Below are positions 33,190-43,951 of a stretch of DNA of 64,000 nucleotides, piece after piece. The position numbers and the translations under genes are program-made. The stretch lies in assembly GCA_016648135.1 (NCBI GenBank), contig JADDOH010003979.1, forward strand, positions 1 to 64,000, in the 5' to 3' direction. Origin of the DNA: Agrypnia vestita. Taxonomy: Eukaryota > Arthropoda > Insecta > Trichoptera > Phryganeidae. Position 1 is the stretch's first letter. The number at the start of each line of letters is the position of its first letter. The notes under the pieces were generated by a model. That model saw only the letters and a list, made by a program, of their open reading frames with translations. It did no database searches and was not told where the DNA came from.

Positions 33190-33445
33190 CTCGTTACTAA
33201 TGGTGACAGATATCGGACTAAGTACTTGTGCGAAAATTAAACGGAATACTCTCGAAAGTGATGTAAGCAATAAAGATAATATCGATTGGTGCGAATTAAG
33301 AAACAGCGTTATAAGTGTGGGCAATATTCTGGAAACATTTAGTTACTGTAAATTTAAGAACAGTGCTCCGACTTCATTTTTGTCAATAAAGTAAGGTTTA
33401 AATTGTTTTAGTGTTTCAATTGCCTCCCATAGTCGCGCCTTGCAT
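33190..33445 (+). repeat. Solo-LTR-like block, copy 5
   Basis: GTAAATTTAAGAACAGTGCT, TCAATAAAGTAAGG and TTTTAGTGTTTCAATTGCCT match the right end of the 21 kb and 53 kb copies, including the AATAAA signal. Only the right half is present. Confidence 0.55.
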
Positions 33446-33712
33446 TAAGCAATTATTAGAAGTTATGTATTGGGGATATGAGAATGTCTGGTAGCGTTAA
33501 AGAGCAGCACATACCAATGTATGCACATAAGCAGCACCGCGACCACAATCGCAGTTAGAGTAGAGGCCACTAGAGGGCACTATATCTTCACACTTAGCAG
33601 GCTACGTGTGAGTATATAAATTAACTAAATTAGTGTGAAATTAATGTGACCTTTTTACTTCTTTTATCAGTTTAAATTTTTTATCACTGTTATTCTTCTG
33701 TACAGAAAATAT

Positions 33713-34180
33713 TGTCACGGGTTCGTTGCTGTGTGAGGCAAACGAAACACTAAAATAATTCAAACTTTTGTTTGTTTCGCAAAAAGTCACTGGACATGAA
33801 TTGAATCGGAACACTCTTCTTAAATTTACAGTCGCGAAATGTTTTTAAGAATATTTCACACATTTATTACTACACTGTTTCTTATTTCTCACTAATTTAC
33901 GCTGCTTTTATAGCTTCAATCACTTTCGAGAAAATTCTGTTCAATTTCAAACATTCCCTTGATTTGGTATCATACACGCACTAGCAATACACACTGCACG
34001 GTCCACTTTCTATGATGTAGTATACAGTCAAAGGCAAAAACTGATGCGCATAGCGCGACGTCCTCGTTTTTATAGTATAAAGGTAAATAAATATCTTTCT
34101 CGATGTTTCGAGAATTTACGATAACAGGCTTGTCGTTCTAAGATTTTTCCGGATCATCCTCAAACCTTGTAGTATATTCC
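33713..34180 (-). repeat. Solo-LTR-like block, copy 6, probably near complete
   Basis: Its right end, read on the minus strand, is CGAACCCGTGACA, the complement of TGTCACGG at 33,713. Inside on the minus strand are AAGAGTGTTCCGATTCAATT, ATGTCCAGTGACTTTTTGCG, and upstream a TATA-like TTTATACTATAAAAACGAGG near 34,070. LTRs typically begin TG and end CA, as this right end does. The left boundary is uncertain. No gag-pol adjoins. Confidence 0.55.
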
Positions 34181-34938
34181 AATTTTATTGTAAAAGATGA
34201 AGAATGCTTTAAAATCGTCGAATGCGTGAAGTGAGTTCTTTCCGAATCACAAGTAGGTATGTCCTTCAAACGCTTTTTTTGTGTTATCCGTTGCAGAAGT
34301 GGATTTCGATTTGTAAGAGATTTAAATTGGTTACAAGGTGATTTACATAATACTCAATGCTAACCTACATACTAATAACTACTTTCGAGAACACAAGTAT
34401 TAAACTTGTAATCAAAGGGGTAGGTTTTAATTAAAATCAACCAGAATATTATGTCTCCCCTAGAACCGCCCCTCAGTTTCTAATTAAACGGTAAGGTATA
34501 CATCCGCTGAGCTTATAACACTCGATAACAATCCAATTCATAGGAAATTTGCTTTGTCTAGTCTCTGTGTCTACTTGGAGGCACCCAGAAGTGATAATAT
34601 ATCTCACCCCATCATCCCTTAACTCAACCCTTTCCCACGTCGTGGGATAGAGAGGTACCCTTAGTAAATAATTTTGATTTAAAGGTACATTTTTAAAGAT
34701 TAACTTCTTAAGGCTCGTTTGCCACCAATTTTACATGAAGTAATTTGATATAAATCTTCTGTCCCCTTACCGATGTAGAATAGAGATCTGTAATCTACGG
34801 GCGTATTCTTAGTTATCCATTCTTGCGGCTGGTTTGTTTCTTGCGTCCTTGTGTTCAAATAGTTCTGCATTTTGCTGTATTTTGGCGGTTGAGCTATGAA
34901 ATGTGACGCGCTGTTTATTTTATGCAAGCCCAAAGAAG
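34181..34938. other. Anonymous sequence
   Basis: A 77-codon minus-strand frame at 34,700-34,933 has no recognisable motif. Nothing else is supported. Confidence 0.35.
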
Positions 34939-34940
34939 TA

Positions 34941-35756
34941 TAGGGTGGCCCATTGGATTCGCCGGATTTAATTTCAAAATGAATATGTAAATTATTATTT
35001 GATCATGTAATTTTTATTGATTTGTACATACAGTTAACACGTTGAGATTAATTATAGAATAATTTATTAGCCAATTGGCCGCCGCGGATGAGCTGGCGTA
35101 CCCTGACGCTTTTTATCAAATTTTCGAAAAAAAAAAGCAAGGCAGTTAGTTAGCTCAATTTCAGCAATTACACATTGAATTCTTGTTCAAGATCTGGGCG
35201 GTTAATTTCAGCACTTCGAGAAATCACACTAACGGGGAAAGGTTATCTTAACAAATCGATAGTTTCTATTAATGTATGGCATATGGCATCATCCCGTTGA
35301 AACCACACTTCTTCGAAGTCCATATCATCCAATTGATTCCATAAAAAGTTCGATATCGTGCCACGGTATTGAACGTATTCCATTTACACTTACAGCTTGG
35401 CCAGACTCATTCTCAAAAAATAAAACGGTCCAATTTCACTTCCACCCCAAAATCCATACCGAACAGTGACCTTTTTCATGAATAACACGAGGATTTTTAG
35501 TGCCGCAATATGTTAAGGTATATTAACAAATCAATGAAAACGAGCCTCAACACTAAAGATGATGTTTAAAAAAACAGTCATTCGCTGTCTGGTTTTCTAT
35601 TATCCAATTGTAACGTGTTTTAACAATTAGTAATAATACGTTCTCATTTTCTTCAATGACAGCAGATGACAAATGTCTAACATTAGCGTTACTAAATTAA
35701 ATATATTTAATATATATTGCTAAATTTAAATCCGGCGTACCCAATGAGGCACCCTA
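34941..35756 (-). mobile_element. Tc1/mariner-superfamily element relic (Tc3-like)
   Basis: Ends TAGGGTGGCCCATTGGATTC (left) and, in reverse complement, TAGGGTGCCTCATTGGGTAC (right) form about 35-bp imperfect inverted repeats, and both continue with GCCGGATTTAA. TA flanks both sides. Inside, the minus strand carries a fragment of a DDE transposase. At 816 bp it is shorter than an intact element, so there is internal deletion. Confidence 0.75.
35240..35475 (-). pseudogene. Tc3-like transposase fragment
   Basis: In shifting frames the minus strand reads FWGGSEIGPFYFENESGQAV, then EEVWFQRDDAICHTLIETID. The second piece corresponds to the usual VWFQQDGATCHTA block around the second catalytic Asp. 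The region with the third acidic residue (usually after WPPRS) is broken by stops. It is dead. Confidence 0.65.
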
Positions 35757-35779
35757 TATATCACACGTTTACAACACGT

Positions 35780-36260
35780 ACTCACGAACCCATTTTTTTT
35801 TTTAATACTGACACTTCACTTACTGACACGGTATTCCTTGACAACACGAGTCTCGTAATCCTCAATTGTTGGTGTTTATACATGCATGTGCACACGACGA
35901 CTTGATGGAAGCAAAAATACAGTTCATTTTACTATTACGCACTAATTTCGCTGTTTCTGTCACTTTTTTTCATTTATTTCTATCGGTAGGTATTTGCGCC
36001 AAATATCTATCGCTGGAATCACCACGTGCTAGCAACTACACGCTTTCGCTTTATCTGTGGACTTGTCGCTGTCAATCAACTTTGACACAACTGATTGCGC
36101 AGTGGCCGACCGGTCCATTTGTATAATTTATTATTTTCTCGATGTTTTCATAGTTTACAATACTGTCCCAGTCGATTCCATAGTATTGAAGCATGCTCCA
36201 GAGAGATTTGTACCATCTCGTTACTTCGATACAATTATCATTTGAAATATATTTTCTACG
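35780..36260. repeat. Possible LTR-like block, weak
   Basis: GCTTTATCTGTGGACTTGTC resembles GCTTTTATCTGTGGACTTCT at about 30,056 in the inverted LTR-like block there, and the flanking texture is similar. Several short frames overlap here. The evidence is thin. Confidence 0.3.
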
Positions 36261-38140
36261 ATTTCTTGGCGTTTTTTGTAGCGGGCGAATACATAACTAG
36301 TGTTCTATAAATAGGGGTATAAAGAAGTTTTTCCATCACCGGGTGGGGGTGGGTATTATGATGTGAAAAAGTAAAGCCAGCTCCGGTGCTCCCGGTTGAT
36401 AAGCGGATTTGTCAGAGATTGTATTTTACTTCGACATGTTACTTTCGAAGCCGTATTTTTTCTGAAAAGTATTTATTTTATAAGCCTGCCTCGGCGGTAC
36501 AGTGATATAAATAATTGATTTCAGTATATTACGTGAGGTAAAATGATTTATATTTATTAGTAAAATATTTATGGTTTTGTTCATTTTGTTTTTTAGGAAA
36601 AACTTACCATCCACGCTTCTTTGATATTTTTTTTACATTAAATACTTAATACGCTATTTTAAGTAAACTTGTATTCACATTGAATTAAATACTAGCATTT
36701 TAATGTAAAAAATATAATAATATCCAATATATACCAAATTAGGCAAAAAATATATAGAAAAACTTTTATACCTCATAAATAAATAACCCAGCTTAATAAC
36801 TGTATTATAAATTCGCCAAAATCATTTTATTATAGGGTTCGACTCCCGGTGAGGTCACAATAAATCTAGTGATTTACTCAAGCCTGGATGTTTTGTGATG
36901 TATTTTGCTTCTGTGGTTGGGCCTCTTGACCTGGAAGCGTAAAATAAAATAAAATTTAAAAAAATTACTGCTCTGTTGATATGTTTAAAGTTCGCACGCT
37001 TTATACACTTACAAAAGACAAATCTACTTATCTCCTTTTTTATAGTTCGCATATATCCTTGAAATATTTATTATTTATCACATGTTCTTTATCATTTTTT
37101 TTACTTAGTTTTTTTTACCAGCTTCGAGGAAACTTCACTGGTCATGCTTAATGTATTTTTTTTTGATATTATATAAAAAAATTATTACATTGTACCGTAT
37201 GCTTCCCAAAATAAAATAAAATAAAAAATAAAAATACTTACTCTGTCATTAATTATATTAATCTTGCTAACATTCTTTAATTTTTTTTCTTATGTACTTA
37301 TTACTTATTGCATTTATACTGCTTATATTCTTTATTTTTTCTCCTCGTATACATAGATATCCATGCTATTTGAACACTACGTTTTGTATTATGTAAACGT
37401 CGAAATTTTGTTTTTGTTTTTTGTTTCGTTACGTATCTATAAATCTCTTCTATGTAAAAATCCTCCATTAGTTCATAATTCGGTCACGGGCGAGCGAGGA
37501 GAAACGCGTTTGCTATGGACATCGGCCAAAAAGGGAATGTACGCTTCGAATGACACTTTGCCTGTTACAAGTGTCAGCTCACGCCTACATGCTGTTCTTG
37601 CATGAAAGAGCCATCTATCTTCGTTAATTGCTACTCACCACACCTTGTAAGAGACTAGTTTTGTCACTTTTTGATTTATTTTATTAAATGTCTTATTTCT
37701 TCAATCCGATAAATTTATAAAATATCTTTTGACAGAATGGATGCTCAATGGGGTTTCATTTATTTATTTATTTTATTTTGGGGAAAATTAACAGCAAAAT
37801 AACAATCTTAAAAATATGAAATAATGGTTTTTACAATTATGCCAAATACAAATTTTCCACTGAATATAATGATTTACTCTAACTTACTTTAATAGCGAGT
37901 GGAGAGGGTGGAGGGGAATGTGGGACGGGAGTAGAAGGGAAGATATAATGTACGATTTAGTCATAAGAAATAAAGAGAGGTAGATTTATCATAAGGATGT
38001 TATCAAATATGAATTGCATATCCTTTGAAAAGTAAAAAATCTGATGCATAAAAGGCATTGATGGATAGCAATATATCTTCAAGGAAATATTATTTAAAAA
38101 TAGTATAACGTACAATAATTATAATTAATTTACAGCAAAT
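36261..38140. other. AT-rich sequence with one SINE-like tail
   Basis: 36,838-36,955 has GGTTCGACTCCCGGTGAGGT (B-box like), AAGCCTGGATGTTTTGTGAT and an AAAATAAAAT tail. A related AAGCCTGGGTGTTATGCAAT occurs at 62,322. 37,760-37,790 has a TTTATTTATTTATTTTATTT run, possibly a LINE tail on the minus strand. No gene is recognised. Confidence 0.35.
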
Positions 38141-38145
38141 TTATA

Positions 38146-39570
38146 TTCCCCTGTTCAAATAATACCGAAATTTTATTTTTTCCGCCCAAATAAATTTAAT
38201 TTTGTGGAAATGTGTAGGGTGTATTCATGCGCATGCATGAATTTTACCCTCTCGTAGAATCATCAGTGCGCTAGCAGTTAGCCTTTGAGGGAAGAAGTGT
38301 ACTGTTTGTGATGATAGAACAATTTGAGCAGCGACGTTGCATTAAATTTTGCCAAAAATTTGGCAATACCCAAGTGGAAACCATTCGCAGGATCCGACAG
38401 GGTTTCGGGTGTGATGTTATGAGTGGTACAACCGCTTCCAAGGTGAAGGAACTTCCAAGAAAGTGCGCTATCCAAGGATAGCCAACCGCTTCCCGGTAAG
38501 CCCTAAACAGAAGTGATGGGTCCGCTCTGTACTCACTACTACAATGTAGTACTACAATACATTGAAGTGCACACTTCGCACGATTTGAAGTGAAGTGCAC
38601 ACTACAAAGTACAAACACCAAAGTTATTGAAAGTATAAACTTCAAATAGTACACTTCATTTCAAAGCGAACACTACAAAGTACACACACTTCAATGTTAT
38701 CGAAAGTATGAGAAATATACTTTAAATAGTGCATTTTTTACGTGAAATTTTTGGGAAGTTGATGTAGCTAAACGAAGAAATCTCTGGAAACTGTAACAAT
38801 CCCCCCCCATGGTTTGAAAAATTTTGGGACTGAATGAAGTAATTTTTGGGAAGTTGATGTAGCTAAACGAAGAAATCTCTGGAAACTGTAACAACCCCCT
38901 ACTAAACCCTAAAAAAACTACTTCACTAGTACTAGTTTCATTACTTCACTTCATTAATATTACAATTACTTCACTTCATGTAGTTTTTACTACAATTGTA
39001 GTGTACACTTTGTAGTCTTCAAACTGGTGAACGTGTGTGTGTTGTAGTCTTCATTTTGAAATGTAGTTTTTCCCTTCGCTACTAAACAGGCCTAAATAAC
39101 AATATTTTTGATCAAATGAGGACATTCAGGATCGTCTTATCACAGTCCGAAAATTTGCAAACGAAGTGGGCGTATACATAGGATTGGTACATTAAATTTT
39201 GAACCAGGATTAAGGATTGAGTAGAGTGTCCGCAAAATTCGTGCTAAAGCTGCTTACATTGGCAGCACCATCACAATAATGCACCTGCCCGTTCTTCGCA
39301 TCGGATTGAGGCTTTCTTGGTCACGGCATTCCCCAGGTTTGTCAGGCTACCTTCTCTCCCGACATGGCTCCGTATGTTTTATGGCTATTCCCCAAATCAA
39401 AAATTTCGCTGAAAGGAATCCGATTTAAATCAAGAGAACTCATTTCAAAAGATGCGTTCCAGAAGTGTTTCCAACAATGGTGGAACCGAAAGGGAAATAC
39501 CTAAATTTAGTGTGTATGATTAAATGTGTTTTTGCTAACAAAACGTTCGATATTTTTTGAACACCGGGTT
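38146..39570 (+). mobile_element. Dead mariner-family element, interrupted and deleted
   Basis: Imperfect ends CCCCTGTTCAAATAATACCG (left) and, in reverse complement, CCCGGTGTTCAAAAAATATCG (right) enclose broken transposase code on the plus strand. The N-terminal part (38,310-38,500) reads EQFEQRRCIKFCQKFGNTQV, then VETIRRIRQGFGCD. A middle part (39,100-39,230) reads QMRTFR and, with frame changes, KFANEVGVYIGLVH. The C-terminal part (39,260-39,510) has HHNNAPARSSHRI, then FSPDMAPYVLWLFPKSKISL. The second catalytic Asp is Asn (HHNN) and the third is Val (APYV). Much of the catalytic domain is deleted and a hAT-like element sits inside. Confidence 0.75.
38508..39088. mobile_element. hAT-like non-autonomous insertion inside dead mariner
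   Basis: The sequence between the mariner N-terminal and middle parts is foreign to it. Flanks GCCCTAAA (38,500-38,507) and GGCCTAAA (39,089-39,096) match at seven of eight positions, as for a hAT target duplication. The ends are weakly inverted (CAGAAGTGATGGG and, reversed, TGTTTAGTAGCGAAGGG). Inside, many short ACTACAAAGTACA and ACTTCACTTCA units occur, and a block of about 56 bases is duplicated (38,750-38,805 and 38,847-38,902; GGGAAGTTGATGTAGCTAAA). No transposase is present. Confidence 0.55.
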
Positions 39571-40065
39571 ACATATTATACATCGATAAATAATTATTTT
39601 TGTGGTGTTCTAATGCTTAAGCCAACGAAAGTGGTGGAGGTTGATAAATGAATGGTTTCCGTGATAACCTAAAACTGAGGTTGCCCAACTGGGGGTTGTT
39701 TCTGGGCAAATAAAACAAGAACGGACCCTCACCCCCTGTGGCCCTACCACACATCCAATCACTGCGACACTCGGGTACATCCTTCTTTAAGCACAGAACC
39801 TTAACTGATTAAATAATGAAATATCAATAAAAAGAAAACATTAAATAATTTTTATTAATCAAATTGAAAAAATCTAATTATCGAAAAAATATTTTAACTG
39901 TCGCCGGAACTCGAACCACGGACCTCTAATTATTAAATATTTTTTCGTTAATTTGATTTTTTTCTGTATGTCTTTTCTAATTGATTAATAAAAATTGTTT
40001 AATAATTCACAGAACTTTGTTCTGAAATTGCAACATCACAAAAATAATGTGTTTCCTTTAATAAA
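39571..40065. repeat. tRNA-like SINE fragment and arm
   Basis: At 39,903-39,926 GGAACTCGAACCACGGACC is a B-box region on the minus strand. 39,940-40,030 repeats the right arm of 26,739-26,838 (TTTTTTCTGTATGTCTTTTC, CAGAACTTTGTTCTGAAA). Left of it nothing is recognised. Confidence 0.5.
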
Positions 40066-40390
40066 TAAAAAGAAAACACTTTGTGTATAAAAACAATTTA
40101 TTAACATGTTTCGAGGCCAATGATCCCCTCATCAGGATGTAACGTATACATAAAAATTGGAAACATAGACATTAATTAACAACAACAAAAAATAAATATT
40201 GAATATCTTTGTAGGAAATAATGTGAAAAAATATTTCAAAGGTAATTATTTAGAAAAAAGGATTTGGTTATTAACAATTTTTTATTTTCTTTGACGTCTT
40301 TACTTTCAATTTTAATTTTTAATGTAGGTACGTTGTATGAAGGGATCATTGGATCGAAATATGTTGAATATTCAATAAGTAGTGGTTCGA
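40066..40390. mobile_element. Penelope-like terminal piece (G), partly decayed
   Basis: Left: a minus-strand hammerhead-like motif at 40,108-40,135. Right: its decayed partner on the plus strand near 40,343-40,370 (GGGATCATTGGATCGAAATA, then GTTGAATATTCAATAAGTAG). The right side closely follows the 24.6 kb right arm in order. No coding sequence is seen between. Confidence 0.5.
40108..40135 (-). ncRNA. Hammerhead-like motif, degenerate
   Basis: The minus strand reads CTGATGA, GGGG, ATCATTGG, CCTC, GAAAC, ATG, TT. The four-base stem includes one G-T pair. This is the only copy without an extra base before the stem. No clear helix I is found. Confidence 0.4.
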
Positions 40391-40703
40391 TACATTTTTA
40401 CTCCCTTTCTTTTAACTCGTAGCGTCTGCTTGCTTGCTTCTTGCTTGTCTGACGAAAAAACTTTTCAAGCAGACTTGCGGTGACGATTAAAATGATCTAA
40501 CAAATTTTCGTTTAAATAGTAAATTTAATAAATAAGTTTTGGATTTTTCGAAATTTTAATGTTTTTTCAAATTGGAATCAATACAAATGAGTAATTAGCC
40601 CGACACGTGTATAGACACGACACGACTGATTCAATGAGAAAGGGAGTGCAATAAAAACTCGGTTTTTATGGGTTAGATTTTTTTCCTTATATTAACATAA
40701 ACA

Positions 40704-40814
40704 ATGTTACCACAAAATAATTCTACTAGCACTGATGAAATGAAATGTCATTTGAACCACACTTTGAATTTGATTTGGAAATGCTTAGATGCATTCATTC
40801 ACAATTTTTAGGTT
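40704..40814 (+). pseudogene. Possible PLE ORF start (M-L-P-Q-N type)
   Basis: A 36-codon frame begins MLPQNNSTSTDEMK. The DNA text ATGTTACCACAAAATAA equals that at 24,728. It lies about 300 bases right of a PLE end, the position expected for a PLE reading frame start. The frame soon ends. Confidence 0.4.
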
Positions 40815-40867
40815 GGCGGGAAATTCGAACATTTGAAATTTGAAACATTTCACTTAAACCTCATTTA

Positions 40868-40895
40868 CTATATATATATATATATATATATATAT
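40868..40895. repeat. (TA)n microsatellite
   Basis: About 14 TA units; a simple repeat. Confidence 0.9.
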
Positions 40896-41392
40896 CTTGT
40901 CTTGTCACGTCTTGTTTTATCTCAACAAAACGTAAGCACCATAAATTTTGGCGTCCTGAAGGTGACTGAGCCTGCCAGCCGTTTGAAGTTGCAATTTAAG
41001 GATCGTACATGTGTCTTCAATGCGCCGATATCATTTCACTTTCACCGATATCACTTTGACCTGCTTAGTATACTTAAGATATATGCCCTCTTTTTATGAA
41101 GGTCGCATTTTTTAATAAATAACGTCTCTTTCACGTCAAAAATTGATGGTTTTTGATATGATTTGTACATTTCTTTGCATTTTTTTTTGTACCGTATATG
41201 TGTATTTTTTTGTGTAGGTAGGTTTATTTAGGTACATGTAAAAATTGTTTGAGCACATAAATGAGATTTTGAATAAGTTGCTGCTTAATTTTGGTGTTTT
41301 CTCTCATCCTAAATCAAGCAAAAACATTTAATTTATATTATTTGAATACCGCGCACAGACATAAAGCCAGTTGCATCATTTTGGCTTTTGTG

Positions 41393-41548
41393 ATGTGAAC
41401 ACGGAATACGTGTCACATCAATATTCTTACTATTTTTAAATTATGCTATGAAAATAGGACTAACTTGCTGGTCTGGAATGAGATCGAACCCGCGACCTTT
41501 AGATCACGAGGCGAGAGTTTTAACCACAAGACCACCAAGCTACTCGCT
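41393..41548 (-). repeat. tRNA-derived SINE, copy 2
   Basis: On the minus strand: GCGAGTAGCTTGGTGGTCTT, GTGGTTAAAACTCTCGCCTC, then B box GGTTCGATCT, body GACCAGCAAGTTAGTCC and end TGTGACACGTATTCCGTGTT. It is the best-preserved head of the four copies, with recognisable A and B boxes. Confidence 0.8.
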
Positions 41549-42028
41549 TAAATAATCTTTTATTTTAGCATTTTCCATCAATTAGACAACCCATTCTCGC
41601 AAAAATGTATACTTTAAACGAAAGATTACTATAAACTTAATTGATGCGACAGTTACGTAAGGGGTTCTATTACCTTGACATTTTAAAAAGGTTGTTTTTT
41701 TGCTTAAAGCTTGAAGTTTTAAAAATAATTTGAGTCATCACTCATCGAGTCATAGCAACATGAAGCCCTAGCATGTAGGTGAATGTTTAAACGAAATTCA
41801 TTATTCTTTTTACGGACTGATGGATGGTATCGAAAAAGATTGGGTAGATTTTCTTAAAATTTTGCACATATTTTAATAACATATTATCCATGATTAGGCG
41901 AGATTTTTCTGATAAATGCGGCGTTTATTTCTATTTATCTATTTATTAATACTATTTTAAATGCAGAAACAAGTGAAGTAGGTACCAAATAAAGCGAAGA
42001 AGAAGTGGGAAACACTTGGGGAGGCCTT
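41549..42028. other. Anonymous AT-rich sequence
   Basis: Nothing recognised. Confidence 0.35.
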
Positions 42029-42540
42029 AACAATAATAATAATAATATTAGATTATTTATATAGCACCATTTTTGTGAAAATTTCATACTTAAATCAAAA
42101 TTCATATTAAAACAAAATGAAAATAAAATTAAAAAGAAAAGAGAAAAGAAAACAGCTCAAAACATAAAATAGTAAAAGAAAACAACGAATATTAAAAAGG
42201 TTCTGGTAAAGATTTTTTATACACGTGCGATTTAAGTCTTTTCTTAAATTAAGTCTCTGAATCCGTGTTTCTTATTAGGGAGGGTAAAGAGTTCCACGCA
42301 TTGGGGCCCACCACCGCAAACGACCGCTCGCTGAACCTAGTTTTCTGGAACTGACTTGCCGGTTCCACAACCCTTCCCACCGCTGAAGTAGACGCTGACC
42401 TGAGAGTTTGACGTCTTCCATTTATGTTGTCTGGAATACAGAGCTCCTGAAGACATAGAGGCGCCATGTTATGAGTTACCTTGTACATCAACCAACACAG
42501 TTTGAACTCTACTCTCTCAGGAAAACGAATCCTGTGCAAA
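42029..42540 (-). pseudogene. CR1/L2-like LINE 3' end with RT C-terminus
   Basis: The minus-strand frame from 42,539 reads EFKLCWLMYKVTHNMAPLCL, then RSFAVVGPNAWNSLPSLIRN, the standard C-terminal tail of CR1/L2-type reverse transcriptases. A TAA interrupts at about 42,249-42,251, and the same frame then continues FKKRLKSHVYKKSLPEPF to a natural-looking stop at 42,192-42,194. A 3' untranslated part follows, ending in (AAT)n at 42,029-42,048, typical of the short-repeat tails of this clade. It is 5'-truncated and dead. Confidence 0.8.
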
Positions 42541-42544
42541 AGCT

Positions 42545-42700
42545 GTTAATAATGACTATGTATTTAACTATAACTGGTTGCGGATATTTTATACGAACCT
42601 TAAGTTTTTCCGCTAACGATTCTCGACGTTTCGTTGAATTCTGATTCAACGTCATCAGGAGGACGACCTTTACCCGCGGAAGTAGAGGGCGGACTGATGA
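42545..42700 (-). mobile_element. Penelope-like terminal piece (E2)
   Basis: The minus strand matches the right half of 51,642-51,953: GTCGTCCTCCTGATGACGTT, AACGAAACGTCGAGAAT, GGTTCGTATAAAATATCCGC and AACCAGTTATAGTTAAA. Only one arm is present; it abuts the LINE tail. Confidence 0.55.
42628..42658 (-). ncRNA. Hammerhead-like ribozyme motif E2
   Basis: The minus strand has CTC, CTGATGA, extra C, GTTGAAT, loop CAGA, ATTCAAC, GAAAC, GTC, GAG. Helix II is 7 bp and helix I at least 3 bp. The cleavage triplet would be GUC, the most common one in natural hammerheads. Confidence 0.65.
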
Positions 42701-43080
42701 TAATGCAGTAAGGAAAAGTGTCAATATGTGCAAATAATAAGCGTTAAGCCTCGGGTACGATACGAGCGGCGAGCGGCGAGCGGCAGAGCGTCAGAGCGTC
42801 AATGCGCCCGAGTAGTAAAGGTCACATTGACGGCACAGTACTGAGCTTAGTCATATCGTGGCCGTCTTCTCTCACTACTCGGGTGCATCTGACGCCCTGC
42901 CGCTCGCCGCTCGTATCGTACTCGAGGCCTTATAGCGCATTAATGGCTTTTTTCAGAAATTCATATCTGAATTATTTCTGTCAATTAGATTTCCATTTGA
43001 TATTATATTTATGAAGGCTATAAAAGTAAAGGCAGCAATATCAGAAAAAAAATCATCAAGGATTACTAATGTAACATGTA
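42701..43080. other. Short GC-rich inverted repeat, otherwise anonymous
   Basis: 42,747-42,830 and 42,860-42,930 are partly inverted copies (GCCTCGGGTACGATACGAGC and its near-complement GCTCGTATCGTACTCGAGGC), with AGCGGCGAGCGGC-type units. A small foldback is likely. No gene. Confidence 0.5.
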
Positions 43081-43174
43081 TTGACAGGAAATATAAATAC
43101 AAAAATCGATTTCAAATATGTTTTAATATACTTTGTAATACACACACAATATGAGTTATTAATTTACAACTATA

Positions 43175-43206
43175 GTTTCGAGAGGAGCAGTCCCTCTCAT
43201 CATCAG
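43175..43206 (-). ncRNA. Hammerhead-like ribozyme motif F, inverted copy
   Basis: Identical on the minus strand to the plus copies at 43,236 and 43,613. Confidence 0.6.
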
Positions 43207-43235
43207 GTATAGATAATAATAATTATTATCTATAC

Positions 43236-43267
43236 CTGATGATGAGAGGGACTGCTCCTCTCGAAAC
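43236..43267 (+). ncRNA. Hammerhead-like ribozyme motif F, tandem copy 1
   Basis: TAC, CTGATGA, extra T, GAGAGG, loop GACTGCT, CCTCTC, GAAAC, TATA, G, TT, GTA. Helix II is 6 bp, helix III could be the pair C-G closing TATA, and helix I is TAC with GTA (3 bp) next to a UU cleavage site. Confidence 0.65.
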
Positions 43268-43612
43268 TATAGTTGTAAATTAATAACTCATATTGTGTGT
43301 GTATTACAAAGTATATTAAAACATATTTGAAATTATAATGTTGCACCACGAAGTATCTGCCAAATCTTTCAATGATACAAAAATCGATACTCAAAATCTA
43401 TAAATCAGTAGGTACATTCTAAATTAGTTATCCTCGATGACAGCATTCAAAACATTTTTTTTTCGATATTGCTGCTTTTGCTTTTATACCCGTCTTATCC
43501 ATAATATCCTTTTCTCATACATTATTTTTGTTTTTTTTAACTAGATTAAAAAACAGCGAATCTGTTTTAATTATCATTATATCCTGTTGATAATAATAAT
43601 TATTATCTATAC

Positions 43613-43644
43613 CTGATGATGAGAGGGACTGCTCCTCTCGAAAC
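43613..43644 (+). ncRNA. Hammerhead-like ribozyme motif F, tandem copy 2
   Basis: Same sequence as 43,236-43,267, exactly 377 bases downstream. A transcript cleaved at both would release a monomer unit of 377 bases. Confidence 0.65.
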
Positions 43645-43951
43645 TATAGTTGTAAATTAATAACTCATATTGTGTGTGTATTACAAAGTATATTAAAACA
43701 TATTTGAAATTATAATGTTGCACCACGAAGTATCTGCCAAATCTTTCAATGATACAAAAATCGATACTCAAAATCTATAAATCAGTAGGTACATTCTAAA
43801 TTAGTTATCCTCGATGACAGCATTCAAAACATTTTTTTTTCGATATTGCTGCTTTTGCTTTTATACCCGTCTTATCCATAATATCCTTTTCTCATACATT
43901 ATTTTTGTTTTTTTTAACTAGATTAAAAAACAGCGAATCTGTTTTAATTAT

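Larger units (their letters stand above)
43081..43951. mobile_element. Penelope-like terminal repeats: inverted copy plus 377-bp tandem pair (F)
   Basis: 43,212-43,574 and 43,589-43,951 appear identical at a spacing of 377 bases. The first is also joined head to head with an inverted copy of its first roughly 109 bases (43,112-43,220). Each of the three has a hammerhead-like motif. One inverted and two direct copies is the arrangement PLE terminal repeats can take. Apparent identity of the tandem pair means recent duplication or assembly artefact. No open frame of note is inside the unit. Confidence 0.7.

Noticed and set aside
41480..41548. tRNA gene on the minus strand
   Set aside because: A and B boxes are present but no acceptor stem or CCA-adjacent pairing is seen, and the sequence recurs with a common non-tRNA body, so it is a SINE.
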